Positions 1-7,900 of a stretch of DNA of 64,000 nt are shown piece after piece. The stretch is from NCBI GenBank assembly GCA_002353815.1, contig DEKK01000006.1, forward strand, positions 1-64,000, read 5' to 3'. Position 1 is the stretch's first letter, and every line of letters starts with the position of its first letter. Below the pieces are notes generated by a model. It did no database searches. It had not been told where the DNA came from and worked only from the letters and a program-made list of their open reading frames with translations. Both the position numbers and the translations under genes were made by a program. The stretch comes from Bifidobacteriaceae bacterium UBA2724 (GTDB lineage Bacteria > Actinomycetota > Actinomycetes > Actinomycetales > Bifidobacteriaceae).

Positions 1-1
1 T

Positions 2-205
2 AAAACAAAGTCACTTGCAACGGTGATTGCGCTCAAGGTTTGTGCGGTTGTGCTGTTGTGCGCATTGCCACGATTGTGCGCGGTCTCTGCGGTGCTGCTG
101 CTTGTGCGTATACCTTGGTGGCTGGCGTTGCGCATCACGGTGCTCCCCGTGGTGTGCTGCTGCCTGGGCGATGCCTTTTTGCGGTGCGGGAGCAGGGCAG
201 GATGA
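2..205 (+). CDS. C-terminal part of a hydrophobic protein (cut by window edge)
   Basis: The frame is open from the first base of the window and ends with TGA at 203-205, so only the last 67 residues are visible. They are strongly hydrophobic and cysteine-rich, with two probable membrane helices (the stretches around AVVLLCALPRLCAVSAVLLL and LALRITVLPVVCCCL). A GTG at 23 could also start a 60-residue protein. The stop overlaps the start codon of the next gene as ATGA, which suggests translational coupling within one transcript. Its neighbours, a small membrane protein and an ABC ATPase, suggest a transporter or immunity function. No family is recognised and the true start is unknown. Confidence 0.45.
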   Translation, partial: KTKSLATVIALKVCAVVLLCALPRLCAVSAVLLLVRIPWWLALRITVLPVVCCCLGDAFLRCGSRAG

Positions 206-360
206 GCACGATGCTGCTGGTGTCGTTGTCCAGCCTCGCGCTGAGCGAAGGTTCCGTTGCATTATGCATGGAATTCCCCATGGCGTCGTGCTGCGTCGTG
301 GCTGCTCTGCTCGGTGGGTGCGCGTTGATATGGAAAAGGAGATTGGCATGTGCCGTATGA
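202..360 (+). CDS. Small membrane protein, 52 aa
   Basis: The ATG at 202 sits in an ATGA overlap with the preceding stop and is preceded by a purine-rich CAGGGCAGG. The product begins MSTMLLVSLSSLALSEG and has one clear membrane helix near residues 27-45, followed by the basic stretch WKRRL. Its last 13 bases overlap the start of the ABC ATPase. Size, hydrophobicity and a basic C-terminus next to an ABC ATPase resemble immunity or accessory proteins of bacteriocin clusters, but this is inference from context only. It could also be a permease piece whose frame has been broken, since the preceding frame is hydrophobic too. Confidence 0.5.
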   Translation: MSTMLLVSLSSLALSEGSVALCMEFPMASCCVVAALLGGCALIWKRRLACAV

Positions 361-1040
361 CAATCCGTCGTTTGGACGCTGTGCCATCCGATGATGGGAA
401 CAACCAGATGCCGAATGTGCAGGATACCACGAGCATCGAGCTTGATATTCGGCGGCTCAGCGCAGGCTACCGCGGCCGTGGGAACGTGCTCGACGATATC
501 TCCTTGCATTTCACGGGGCCAGGCCTGTATCGCCTGGATGCGCCGAATGGCACCGGCAAATCAACGTTGTTCGAGGTGCTCAGTGGGTTCCTGCCGGTTC
601 GTGGCGGTGATATGTCGCTCAATGGCGCACCGCTGACGCCTGCCCGGCAGTTGCAGCACGTCACGCTGGTGCGTACCCAGCCTCAGCTCGTGCCGTATAT
701 GACGGTGCGGGACAACGTGTTGCTCTGTGCGTCGCGTTTCGGATCCGATCTTTCCGCGGCGCTGGGACGTGCGCGCGAATTCGGTCTCGCGCCCCATATG
801 CGAAAGATCCCATCGGAACTGTCCACAGGCACTCTTCGCAAGGCGTGGCTTGTGTGCGCGCTTCAGAGCGACCGGCCCGTCTTGTTGCTTGACGAGCCCT
901 TTGACGGTCTTGATGCCGAGGCGAGTGATTTGCTCATCGACTGGATGACATCATTGTCAAGGAATCGCCTCGTCATCCTCATTACGCATATCGTGCCCCA
1001 GGGACTGCGGACGGTGGGGGCTGGCGACGCCCATGCGTAG
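348..1040 (+). CDS. ABC transporter ATP-binding protein
   Basis: A 230-residue single ABC ATPase domain. The ATG at 348 follows AAAGGAG by about 6 bases, so it is preferred over the much longer upstream reading. Walker A is APNGTGKST near residues 65-73, with alanine in place of the usual first glycine. A Q-loop lies in VRTQPQLVP, a degenerate signature is LSTGT, Walker B is VLLLDEP followed by DGLD, and the switch histidine is in LITH. It should energise a membrane partner, probably encoded by the overlapping hydrophobic frames upstream. The small size resembles LanF or BcrA-type efflux/self-protection ATPases. The substrate is unknown. Confidence 0.85.
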   Translation: MCRMTIRRLDAVPSDDGNNQMPNVQDTTSIELDIRRLSAGYRGRGNVLDDISLHFTGPGLYRLDAPNGTGKSTLFEVLSGFLPVRGGDMSLNGAPLTPARQLQHVTLVRTQPQLVPYMTVRDNVLLCASRFGSDLSAALGRAREFGLAPHMRKIPSELSTGTLRKAWLVCALQSDRPVLLLDEPFDGLDAEASDLLIDWMTSLSRNRLVILITHIVPQGLRTVGAGDAHA

Positions 1041-1134
1041 TTCGGTATCCGGGTCACCTGAAATCCCGCGGATCGCCATTCTCGATGATGACTATTACGC
1101 AGCCCAAGGCATGGAATGGAAACCGGGCTTGTGA
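1033..1134 (+). pseudogene. Truncated response-regulator N-terminus
   Basis: An ATG at 1033 overlaps the last eight bases of the ABC ATPase gene and opens a 33-residue frame ending at TGA 1132-1134. Residues 12-22 read PRIAILDDDYY, the typical first beta-strand and acidic pocket of a response-regulator receiver domain. The phospho-acceptor region, the rest of the receiver and any DNA-binding domain are absent. No continuation is seen in other frames before the chorismate mutase gene. The likely explanation is a deletion that removed most of a two-component regulator gene once cotranscribed with the ATPase. A chance ORF cannot be excluded for so short a stretch. Confidence 0.5.
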
Positions 1135-1144
1135 ATGGTGTGAG

Positions 1145-1150
1145 TAGGCT
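1145..1150 (+). promoter_or_regulatory. -10 box of a leaderless start (chorismate mutase)
   Basis: TAGGCT lies 7 bases before the ATG at 1158. No Shine-Dalgarno sequence is present, so transcription probably starts at or next to the start codon. Confidence 0.45.
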
Positions 1151-1157
1151 ATACCGT

Positions 1158-1592
1158 ATGAGCACAGAAACGAGCAAGGCTGGCTGGCCTGCGGGCCACG
1201 ATGATATTTCCCAGATGAACGGTGACGCCGATCAGCGGGTCACCACCGTTGAAAATGCGGACACTCCCCAAACGCACGACGCCGTGCGCAAGATCGAGGC
1301 CCTGCGCGCCACCATCGACAACATCGATGCCGCCGTCGTCCATTTGCTGGCAGAACGTTTCAAGGCCACGTCGCAGGTCGGCGTGCTCAAGGCCCAGGCC
1401 GGTTTCGCGCCCGCGGACCTGCAGCGCGAGGAGCAGCAGCTGGAACGGCTGCGCCGCATCGCGCGGGATTCCGGGCTCGACACCCAGATAGCCGAGATGT
1501 ACAAGCAGTTCGTGGTGGAGGAAGCGAAGAAACGCCACAAGCGCATCGCCGAAGCCGGCGGCGACCCCGGTGTGCTCGACGTCTATGCCTGA
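1158..1592 (+). CDS. Chorismate mutase, AroQ type
   Basis: A 144-residue protein predicted to convert chorismate to prephenate in phenylalanine and tyrosine synthesis. After a polar N-terminal tail of about 37 residues, the AroQ helical domain runs from VRKIEALRATIDNID through ERFKATSQVGVLKA to QFVVEEAKKRHKRI. These contain the arginine, lysine and glutamate positions expected for the active site. There is no prephenate dehydratase or dehydrogenase domain, so it is a stand-alone mutase. The start at 1158 is chosen because a -10 box lies just upstream. An alternative ATG at 1116 would add 14 residues. It is convergent with valS. Confidence 0.88.
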   Translation: MSTETSKAGWPAGHDDISQMNGDADQRVTTVENADTPQTHDAVRKIEALRATIDNIDAAVVHLLAERFKATSQVGVLKAQAGFAPADLQREEQQLERLRRIARDSGLDTQIAEMYKQFVVEEAKKRHKRIAEAGGDPGVLDVYA

Positions 1593-1677
1593 GCGTCGCC
1601 GTCCGTCTGGCGTCTCGCCTGTCGGCGCAATGGCGCGTCATGCCGTATGCCAGGCGTCTTGGTTGCAGACAGCCGTT

Positions 1678-1721
1678 ATGGAAAAGGGACCACGCCCCAT
1701 CGGGTGCGGTCCCTTTTCCAT
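1678..1721. terminator. Bidirectional terminator between chorismate mutase and valS
   Basis: A 14-bp perfect stem (ATGGAAAAGGGACC with its complement) encloses a 16-base loop. The A- and T-rich ends of the stem supply a U tract on both strands, fitting the two convergent genes. Confidence 0.75.
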
Positions 1722-1774
1722 GGCTTGTGCGGCGCATGGCCCGTCGGCCCGAATCCTCGGGGCCGACGAGTCGG

Positions 1775-4501
1775 TCAGGCCTTCGGCTTCTTCGCAGGAG
1801 CCTCGCCCAGTTCGCTCGACACGATCTTGACGCCGGTGATCTGGTCGTCGTCCTCGTTGTTGGCGTGGACGACGGGGTTGATGGTGATTTTGCCGGTCAC
1901 ATGGCCCGCCTCGGCGATGTCGGTGAGCGCGGACTTGACGAACCCTGCACCCTCGCGATCCACGTTGATGTCGGCCTTGAGGATCGGGGTCTTCATGGAG
2001 ACCTTCGCCTCGGACTTAATCTTGCGCAGCGCGGCGAGCGCACGGCCCGCCCAGGTGAGCTGGTCGGGGTTGGCCTTGCCGGCGCATGCGGCGTAGTAAT
2101 CGGCGTCCGGCCACGGGGCGCGGTGCACGGAGCCGCCCTCGGCGTGCATCCAGCTCCACACCTCTTCCGCGGCATAGGGCAGATACGGCGCGAACAGGCG
2201 GGCGAATGCATCAAGGCCCATGCCGAGCGTGGTGCGCGCGGAGAGCACGTCCTCGGCGCTCGGAACCTGCTGGGTGGCGTCGGCCGTGCCATAGGCGCGG
2301 TTCTTGACGAGCTCGATGTAATCGTCGCAGAACTGCCAGAAGAACGTCTCGATCAGATCAAGCGCCTTGGCGTGATCGTAGTTCTCGAGGGCATCGGTGG
2401 CTTCGCGAATCACGGCGGACAGCGCCGCCAGGGTGGAACGGTCGAGGTCCACGGTCACGTTCGCCGGGTCCCACACGGCCTGTGCGGGCTCGGACACATG
2501 GTGGTTTTCGTCTTCGCGCCCGATGGCCAGGGCGAACTTGGTGGCGTTGAGCAGCTTGATGGCGAGGCGGCGTCCGATCTTCATCTGGCCCTCGTCATAT
2601 GTGGCGTCCACGCCCAGACGTGCGCAGGCGGCCCAGTAGCGCACGGCATCGGCGCCGTACTTCTCGATCGGCTCGTTCGGCACGACCACGTTGCCCTTGG
2701 ACTTGCTCATCTTCTTGTGGTCGGGGTCGAGTATCCATCCGGAGAGCGTGGCATGCTTCCACGGCAGCACGCCGTTTTCGAGATGCGCGCGGTCGATGGT
2801 GCTGAAGAGCCAGGTGCGGATGATGTCCTGTCCCTGCGGGCGCAGGTCCATCGGGAACGTGGCGTTGAAGAAGCCGTCCTCGCCGTCCTCGCCCCAGTGG
2901 GTCACGATCTGCGGGGTGAGTGACGACGTCGCCCACGTGTCCATGATGTCCTTCTCGGCGGTGAAGCCACCGGGCTGGTCGCGCTGCTCCTCGGTGTAAC
3001 CGGCAGGGACGTCCTGCGTCGGGTCGATGGGGAGCGCGGATTCCTTCGGTGTGATCGGATGCTCGTAATCGGTGGTGCCGTCCGCATTCACGGGGTACCA
3101 CAGCGGGAACGGAATGCCGAAGAAGCGCTGGCGGGAGATCAGCCAGTCGCCGTTGAGGCCCTGCACCCAGTTGTTGTAGCGCACGCGCATGAAGTCGGGG
3201 TGGAAGTCAAGCTCCTTGCCGCGCTCGATGAGCTCGGCGTTGAGCTTGGGGTCGGTGCCGCCGTTCTTGAGGTACCACTGGCGCGAGGTGACGATCTCGA
3301 GCGGCTTGTCGCCCTTCTCGTAGAAGTTCGTCATACGCTTGGTCGGACGCGGCTCGCCGTCGAGGTCGCCGGACTGCCTCAGGGCCTCGACGATGATCTG
3401 GCGGGCGGTGTACGTCGTCTTGCCTTCGATCTGCTTGAACAGGCCGATGCCCTCGTCATCCGTGATCCAGTCGGGCTCGCTCATGGCGATGCGGCCGTTG
3501 CGCTGGATGATCGAACGGGTTGGCAGATGCAGGTCGCGCCACCACTGCACATCGGTCACGTCGCCGAAGGTGCAGCACATGGCGATGCCGGCGCCCTTGT
3601 CCATCTCCGCCGCCTTGTGTGCCAGGATCGGCACCTTCACGTGGAACAGCGGGGAATAGACGTACTGTCCGAAGTACTTCTGATAGCGCTCGTCGTCAGG
3701 GTGCGCGATGAGGGCGCAACAGGCGGGGAGGAGCTCGGGGCGGGTCGTCTCGATGTAGATCGGGGTGCCGTCCTCGAAATGGAACGCGACGCGGTGGTAG
3801 AAGCCGTCGTATTCACGGCTTTCGAGCTCGGCCTGCGCCACTGCGGTCTGGAACGTCACGTCCCACAGGCCCGGGGCTTCCTTCTGGTAGGCTTCGCCGC
3901 GCGCGAGGTTGCGCAGGAACGCCTTCTGGGCCACGCGGCGGGCGTGGATGCCGATCGTGTTGTAGGTCTGGTTCCAGTCGATCGACAGGCCCAGGGCACG
4001 CCACAGCTTCTCGAACTGGGCCTCGTCCTGCGGCGTGAGCTTCTCGCACAGCTCGATGAAGTTCTGGCGGGAACAAGGGACCTGGTCCTTGGCGGAAATC
4101 TTCTTGCCTTCGGTGCCTTCGAACGGAGGCTTGAAATTCGGGTCGTACTTGAGCGACGTGTCGACGCGCACGCCGTAGTAGTTCTGCACTCGGCGCTCGG
4201 TGGGCAGGCCGTTATCGTCCCAGCCCATCGGATACAGCACGTCGAAGCCGCGCATGCGTTTGTAGCGCGCGATGATGTCGGTGTGCGTGTATGAGAAAAC
4301 ATGGCCCACGTGCAGATGGCCGGACGCGGTGGGCGGCGGCGTATCGATGGAGTACACGGCCTTGCGGTCGCGGGTGTTGCGGAAACGATAGACCTGCGAC
4401 TCTTCCCAGGCCTTGCCCCATTTGTCTTCGAGGCCCTCGACGCCCACGTGGTCGGGCAGCGGGGTCAGGTTCGCTGTGATGGATTCTTTTTTATCAGCCA
4501 T
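1775..4501 (-). CDS. valS: Valyl-tRNA synthetase
   Basis: A 908-residue class I aminoacyl-tRNA synthetase that charges tRNA-Val in the cytoplasm. The HIGH-type signature is in PPPTASGHLHVGH near residue 55-67, and the second catalytic motif KMSKSKGNVV lies near residue 598. Between them is the large connective editing domain that hydrolyses mischarged threonine. An anticodon-binding helical region and a C-terminal tail ending KKPKA follow. Length is normal for the bacterial enzyme. The ATG at 4501 has no ribosome binding site but follows a -10 box by 7 bases, so the mRNA is probably leaderless and has no room for a T-box leader. Confidence 0.97.
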   Translation of the reverse strand: MADKKESITANLTPLPDHVGVEGLEDKWGKAWEESQVYRFRNTRDRKAVYSIDTPPPTASGHLHVGHVFSYTHTDIIARYKRMRGFDVLYPMGWDDNGLPTERRVQNYYGVRVDTSLKYDPNFKPPFEGTEGKKISAKDQVPCSRQNFIELCEKLTPQDEAQFEKLWRALGLSIDWNQTYNTIGIHARRVAQKAFLRNLARGEAYQKEAPGLWDVTFQTAVAQAELESREYDGFYHRVAFHFEDGTPIYIETTRPELLPACCALIAHPDDERYQKYFGQYVYSPLFHVKVPILAHKAAEMDKGAGIAMCCTFGDVTDVQWWRDLHLPTRSIIQRNGRIAMSEPDWITDDEGIGLFKQIEGKTTYTARQIIVEALRQSGDLDGEPRPTKRMTNFYEKGDKPLEIVTSRQWYLKNGGTDPKLNAELIERGKELDFHPDFMRVRYNNWVQGLNGDWLISRQRFFGIPFPLWYPVNADGTTDYEHPITPKESALPIDPTQDVPAGYTEEQRDQPGGFTAEKDIMDTWATSSLTPQIVTHWGEDGEDGFFNATFPMDLRPQGQDIIRTWLFSTIDRAHLENGVLPWKHATLSGWILDPDHKKMSKSKGNVVVPNEPIEKYGADAVRYWAACARLGVDATYDEGQMKIGRRLAIKLLNATKFALAIGREDENHHVSEPAQAVWDPANVTVDLDRSTLAALSAVIREATDALENYDHAKALDLIETFFWQFCDDYIELVKNRAYGTADATQQVPSAEDVLSARTTLGMGLDAFARLFAPYLPYAAEEVWSWMHAEGGSVHRAPWPDADYYAACAGKANPDQLTWAGRALAALRKIKSEAKVSMKTPILKADINVDREGAGFVKSALTDIAEAGHVTGKITINPVVHANNEDDDQITGVKIVSSELGEAPAKKPKA

Positions 4502-4508
4502 AGTCGTT

Positions 4509-4514
4509 AGTTTA
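4509..4514 (-). promoter_or_regulatory. -10 box of a leaderless start (valS)
   Basis: On the minus strand TAAACT is separated by 7 bases (AACGACT) from the valS ATG. There is no Shine-Dalgarno sequence. Confidence 0.5.
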
Positions 4515-4636
4515 TGGATTCATCATGACATATCGCGGAATTTTCAACGGTTTCGCCGCATGGTGGCACCGCGCCCGACCTTGCATGCCGCGTCGCTGCC
4601 AGAGCGCCGCCCCGGCGAGGCGCGGCGAGGGCGTTG

Positions 4637-6220
4637 TCAGGCCATGCGCAGGCCGCTCAGGTCGACGCGGTCGGTGGAATACAGCGCCGGGGCGCCCGAC
4701 AGACCGTTGGCGAACGCGGCGATGGGAGTGCGCACGTACAGCCAGTCGTATGAGGAATCGTTGTTGATCGTCGTGGCGAGTGCCTTTGCGTCGGCGGCGT
4801 AGTCCTCGTCGCTGGTGGCGGCGTCGAGGGCGGCGCGTTCGGTGTCGGCGTCGGAATTCGTGTAGTCGGCGATGTTGCCCGGCTCCGAGATGGCGTCCAG
4901 GTCGCGGCTGCCGTCGAAGGTCGTGATGGTCGCGTCGTAATCCCTGTCGGTGACGACGCGCTGCTCGTAATCGGCGTCGGACAATTCGGTGGGGGTGACG
5001 GCCCACGACGAGGACGTGAGATTGGCCGTGATCTGGTCGGCGAGCGCCGAGTCGCTGCTGCGGTAGACGAATTCGATGGTGCGGCGTCGTATGTGGGTGA
5101 AGCAGCGTTGGCTGCCGGTTGGGTCGAAACCCCACGCATCGGCGAGTTCCTCGTAGCCGGGGTCGAGGGGCGCGATGGGGCCGGACAATCGCGTGAAGGG
5201 GATTCCCAGCGCTTTCACGATGGAGTCTTCGTCCAGCGCCATGCGGAAGGACTCACGCACGGCCGGATCGGCGAAATACGACTCCCCGCCGGAATGGAGA
5301 GCGATCGCGACCTTGATGGTGGACTGCATGGTGGTGGTCGTGATGCCGTCGGCCCCGTCAAGGGTCGAGGCCAGGGAGTCGTCGACGGGCAGGATGCCCT
5401 GGATCGTGCCGGCCTTGAGGTCGTCGACGGCGGTCTGGCCGTCGGAATAGGCGACGAGGGTCACCGACGGGGGCACGTTCGAGTCCTCGCCGCGGTTCCA
5501 ATACGAGGCGTTGGGCTTCAGCTGCAGCGAGGCGCCCGGGGCGAAGCCGCCCACGGTGTAGGGGCCGGAGCCGATGGGCGAATCGGGCGATTCCTGGTCC
5601 CAGACGATGCCGGCGGAGCCGGTGAGCTGCCACAGCAGCGTCTGGTTCGGCTGGGCGAGCGTGATGGTGAGGGTCGTGGCATCGGTGTTCGAGACGCTGG
5701 CAACGGATCCCAGAGCGCTTCCCTGGCCGTTCTGGATGATGTTCTGCAGTGACCAAACCACGTCGGAGGCGTCGAGCGCATCGCCGTTCGAGAAGGTGAT
5801 GCCGTTGCCCACGGTGAACGTGTAGGTGAGTCCGTCGGAGGATTCGTCCCAGCTCGTCGCGATGCCGGCTGCGGGATTGTTGTCGTCATCGCGCGACAGC
5901 AGCGTCTCGTAGACATTGCCGACGAGGTATTTCGAGGCCGGCGCCGTGGCCGGGTCGAGGGATTGCGGGATGTCGCCGACGGCTATCGAGACGGTGGAAC
6001 CTGCGTCCTGCCGCTTGGTGTTGTCGGCGGGTGAGATGACGCGCGTCCACAGGATCCATGCGACGAGGCTCAGCACGACGATGCATGTCACGAAGACGAC
6101 CCATCTCGGAACGGACCGCGTGCCATTGTGGTGGCGCGGGGCGTCGGAACGCCGCGGGGCGTTCGCGTCCGCCTCGTCGGGGCGGGGAGCGGATGAATCG
6201 TGACCTTCGGGATTGCTCAT
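4637..6220 (-). CDS. Membrane-anchored peptide-binding protein (SBP family 5)
   Basis: A 527-residue extracellular solute-binding protein of the OppA/DppA family. The order is: acidic, proline-rich cytoplasmic head (residues 1-38), one membrane helix (VVFVTCIVVLSLVAWILW), then the binding domain with the family signature around SLDPATAPASKYLVGNVYETLL. There is no lipobox, so the protein is anchored by its N-terminal helix instead of by lipid, which is unusual for this family. No permease or ATPase genes are adjacent. The ATG at 6220 is chosen because it follows a leaderless -10 box. A short Arg/Cys/His-rich stretch (GSQRCFTHIRRR) near residue 364-375 looks out of frame with its surroundings (see findings). 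Confidence 0.88.
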   Translation of the reverse strand: MSNPEGHDSSAPRPDEADANAPRRSDAPRHHNGTRSVPRWVVFVTCIVVLSLVAWILWTRVISPADNTKRQDAGSTVSIAVGDIPQSLDPATAPASKYLVGNVYETLLSRDDDNNPAAGIATSWDESSDGLTYTFTVGNGITFSNGDALDASDVVWSLQNIIQNGQGSALGSVASVSNTDATTLTITLAQPNQTLLWQLTGSAGIVWDQESPDSPIGSGPYTVGGFAPGASLQLKPNASYWNRGEDSNVPPSVTLVAYSDGQTAVDDLKAGTIQGILPVDDSLASTLDGADGITTTTMQSTIKVAIALHSGGESYFADPAVRESFRMALDEDSIVKALGIPFTRLSGPIAPLDPGYEELADAWGFDPTGSQRCFTHIRRRTIEFVYRSSDSALADQITANLTSSSWAVTPTELSDADYEQRVVTDRDYDATITTFDGSRDLDAISEPGNIADYTNSDADTERAALDAATSDEDYAADAKALATTINNDSSYDWLYVRTPIAAFANGLSGAPALYSTDRVDLSGLRMA

Positions 6221-6227
6221 AGCTGTC

Positions 6228-6233
6228 AGTCTA
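6228..6233 (-). promoter_or_regulatory. -10 box of a leaderless start (binding protein)
   Basis: On the minus strand TAGACT lies 7 bases before the ATG at 6220, with no ribosome binding site. Confidence 0.5.
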
Positions 6234-6375
6234 GTGAGCGAATCCAAGGCCGGATGGACCGGAGATGAACGCGACGGCTGTGGGCATGGGCATGGGCGGG
6301 TATGCGGAATGGAATGCAGACATGTGCATGCGCATGCGGTCCGGTTCGGCGATGGCGGCGTGCCTCGAAGGAAGG

Positions 6376-7041
6376 TCAGCGGATGCCGGCGGACGGGCAG
6401 GTCCCGGCCAACGGGCAGACGGCGCATTCGGGGTTGCGCGCATGGCAGGTGTCGCGCCCGTGGAAGATTAATCGGTGCGACAGGTCCGTCCAGTCCGCCG
6501 GGTCGAACACGGCGCAGATCTCGCGCTCGATCGTAACGGGGTCGGGGTTTGCGGAACGCCAGTCCGAACGCCAGCGCAGACGTCCCGTCACGCGGATCAC
6601 ATGCGTGTCGACGGGGAATCCCGGCACGCCGAAGGCATTGCCCAGCACCACGTTCGCGGTTTTGCGCCCGACTCCGGGAAGCGTCGTCAGTTCATCCATC
6701 GTCTGCGGCACCTCGCCGGCGAAATCGTCAAGTAGCGCTCGCGACAGCGCGATCGCGCGACGAGCCTTGGTGTGGAAGAACCCCACGGAATGGATGATGC
6801 CTTCCACGTCGCGCTCATCGGCGTTCGCCAGCGCCTTGGGCGTGGGGTATCGGTCGAAAAGCTCGCCGGTCACCTTGTTGACCTGTTTGTCGGTGGTCTG
6901 GGCGCTGAGCATCGTGGCGACGAGCAGTTCGAAGGGGTTGCGAAAATTGAGTGCGCACGACGGCGCGGGATACACGTCGCACAGAATGGCGTATTCATTG
7001 TGCATTCGCTGGATGCGGGCCTGCTTGCTTTCGCGTGTCAT
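6376..7041 (-). CDS. nth: Endonuclease III (DNA glycosylase/AP lyase)
   Basis: A 221-residue base-excision repair enzyme that removes oxidised pyrimidines and cleaves at abasic sites. The helix-hairpin-helix with the catalytic lysine is LPGVGRKTANVV, and the catalytic aspartate follows in FPVDTHVIR. The C-terminal iron-sulfur loop is intact as Cys-x6-Cys-x2-Cys-x5-Cys (CHARNPECAVCPLAGTC). The start at 7041 is preferred because a TACGAT box lies 7 bases upstream. An ATG nine bases earlier (7050) is also possible. It lies downstream of glnR on the same strand, separated by a hairpin-rich gap. Confidence 0.95.
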   Translation of the reverse strand: MTRESKQARIQRMHNEYAILCDVYPAPSCALNFRNPFELLVATMLSAQTTDKQVNKVTGELFDRYPTPKALANADERDVEGIIHSVGFFHTKARRAIALSRALLDDFAGEVPQTMDELTTLPGVGRKTANVVLGNAFGVPGFPVDTHVIRVTGRLRWRSDWRSANPDPVTIEREICAVFDPADWTDLSHRLIFHGRDTCHARNPECAVCPLAGTCPSAGIR

Positions 7042-7048
7042 ACCTGCC

Positions 7049-7054
7049 ATCGTA
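7049..7054 (-). promoter_or_regulatory. -10 box of a leaderless start (nth)
   Basis: On the minus strand TACGAT is 7 bases before the ATG at 7041, with no clear Shine-Dalgarno sequence. Confidence 0.4.
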
Positions 7055-7070
7055 TCCGTGTGCGCGGGCC

Positions 7071-7145
7071 GGTGCGTGGCGTGTGCACACGCACCGGGCC
7101 AGGCATGTGCACACGCTTGTCCCGGTGTGCCACACACGCCTGGCC
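7071..7145. repeat. Nested inverted repeats between glnR and nth
   Basis: GGTGCGTG (7071-7078) pairs with CACGCACC (7088-7095). GGCCAGGC (7097-7104) pairs with GCCTGGCC (7138-7145). The tract is rich in GTGTGCACAC-like palindromes. It may act as a terminator for glnR, although no T run follows. Confidence 0.4.
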
Positions 7146-7153
7146 ACGAGGTC

Positions 7154-7900
7154 TTACTCGATGTCGTCGGGGATATCGGCGTCGGATTCGTCGGCGCCCT
7201 GCGGAGGATCGAAACGGTATCCGACGTTGCGAACCGTGCCGATGAGGTGTTCGTATTCGCCGCCGAGCTTGGCGCGCAGACGACGTATGTGCACGTCCAC
7301 GGTGCGTGTGCCGCCGTAGTAGTCGTATCCCCACACCTCTTGCAGCAGCTGGGCGCGGGTGAAGACTCTGCCGGGGTGCATGACGAGGTATTTGAGAAGT
7401 TCGAATTCCTTGTAGGCCAGGTCGATGGGCTTGCCGTGCAGGTTTGCGGTGTAGCCGTTCGTGTCGACCACGAGGTCTCCGCAGCGAATGACGCCTTCGG
7501 GGGTGTCGAACGTGGAAGCGCCGCGTTCGGAGTTCGCCTGCACTGGTGTGGCGCGGCCGCGTTCGGTGATGAGGCGCAATCGCGCTTCGATTTCGGCTGG
7601 GCTTGCCGATGCGATGAGGATGTCAGAGATGCCCCATTGGGCGTTGACGACGGTGAAACCGCCTTCGGTGAGCACCAGCACAATCGGGGTCGACAGGCCC
7701 GACGCGTGAATGAGGCGGCAGAGTGTGCGCGCACTTGCCAGATCGTCTCGTGCATCGAGGAACAGAATCGTCGACTCGGGCATGCGAACGAGTGAAGCTG
7801 CGTCCAACGCAAGTACGCGCACGCGATGGGATAGCAATGCCAGTGACGGCAGGACGGATGCAGGATCCTCGGCATTCGTCATCAAGGTAAGATCTGTCAC
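7154..7900 (-). CDS. glnR: Orphan OmpR-type response regulator, GlnR family
   Basis: A 248-residue regulator closely resembling actinobacterial GlnR, the nitrogen-metabolism regulator. The N-terminal atypical receiver (LTLMTNAEDPASVLPSLALL) retains an aspartate in ILFLDARDDL, but the usual acidic pocket is poor. The C-terminal winged helix is very well conserved (KEFELLKYL, HPGRVFTRAQLLQEVWGYDY, TVDVHIRRLRAKLG, GTVRNVGYRF). No histidine kinase is adjacent, as is usual for GlnR. The GTG at 7900 is used, with GAAAGG upstream. In relatives it controls glutamine synthetase and ammonium transport genes, none of which lies in this window. Confidence 0.9.
   Translation of the reverse strand: MTDLTLMTNAEDPASVLPSLALLSHRVRVLALDAASLVRMPESTILFLDARDDLASARTLCRLIHASGLSTPIVLVLTEGGFTVVNAQWGISDILIASASPAEIEARLRLITERGRATPVQANSERGASTFDTPEGVIRCGDLVVDTNGYTANLHGKPIDLAYKEFELLKYLVMHPGRVFTRAQLLQEVWGYDYYGGTRTVDVHIRRLRAKLGGEYEHLIGTVRNVGYRFDPPQGADESDADIPDDIE

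Noticed and set aside
27..347. Long N-terminal extension of the ABC ATPase (start at 27)
   Set aside because: The extension is Cys/Arg-rich with no domain, overlaps two hydrophobic frames, and a good ribosome binding site precedes the ATG at 348.
23..360. A single frameshifted permease spanning 2-360
   Set aside because: Not excluded, but the ATGA overlap between the two frames is a normal coupling arrangement, so separate genes are the simpler reading.
4502..4636. T-box leader for valS
   Set aside because: The start has a leaderless -10 box 7 bases upstream, and the interval has no T-box bulge or terminator/antiterminator pair.
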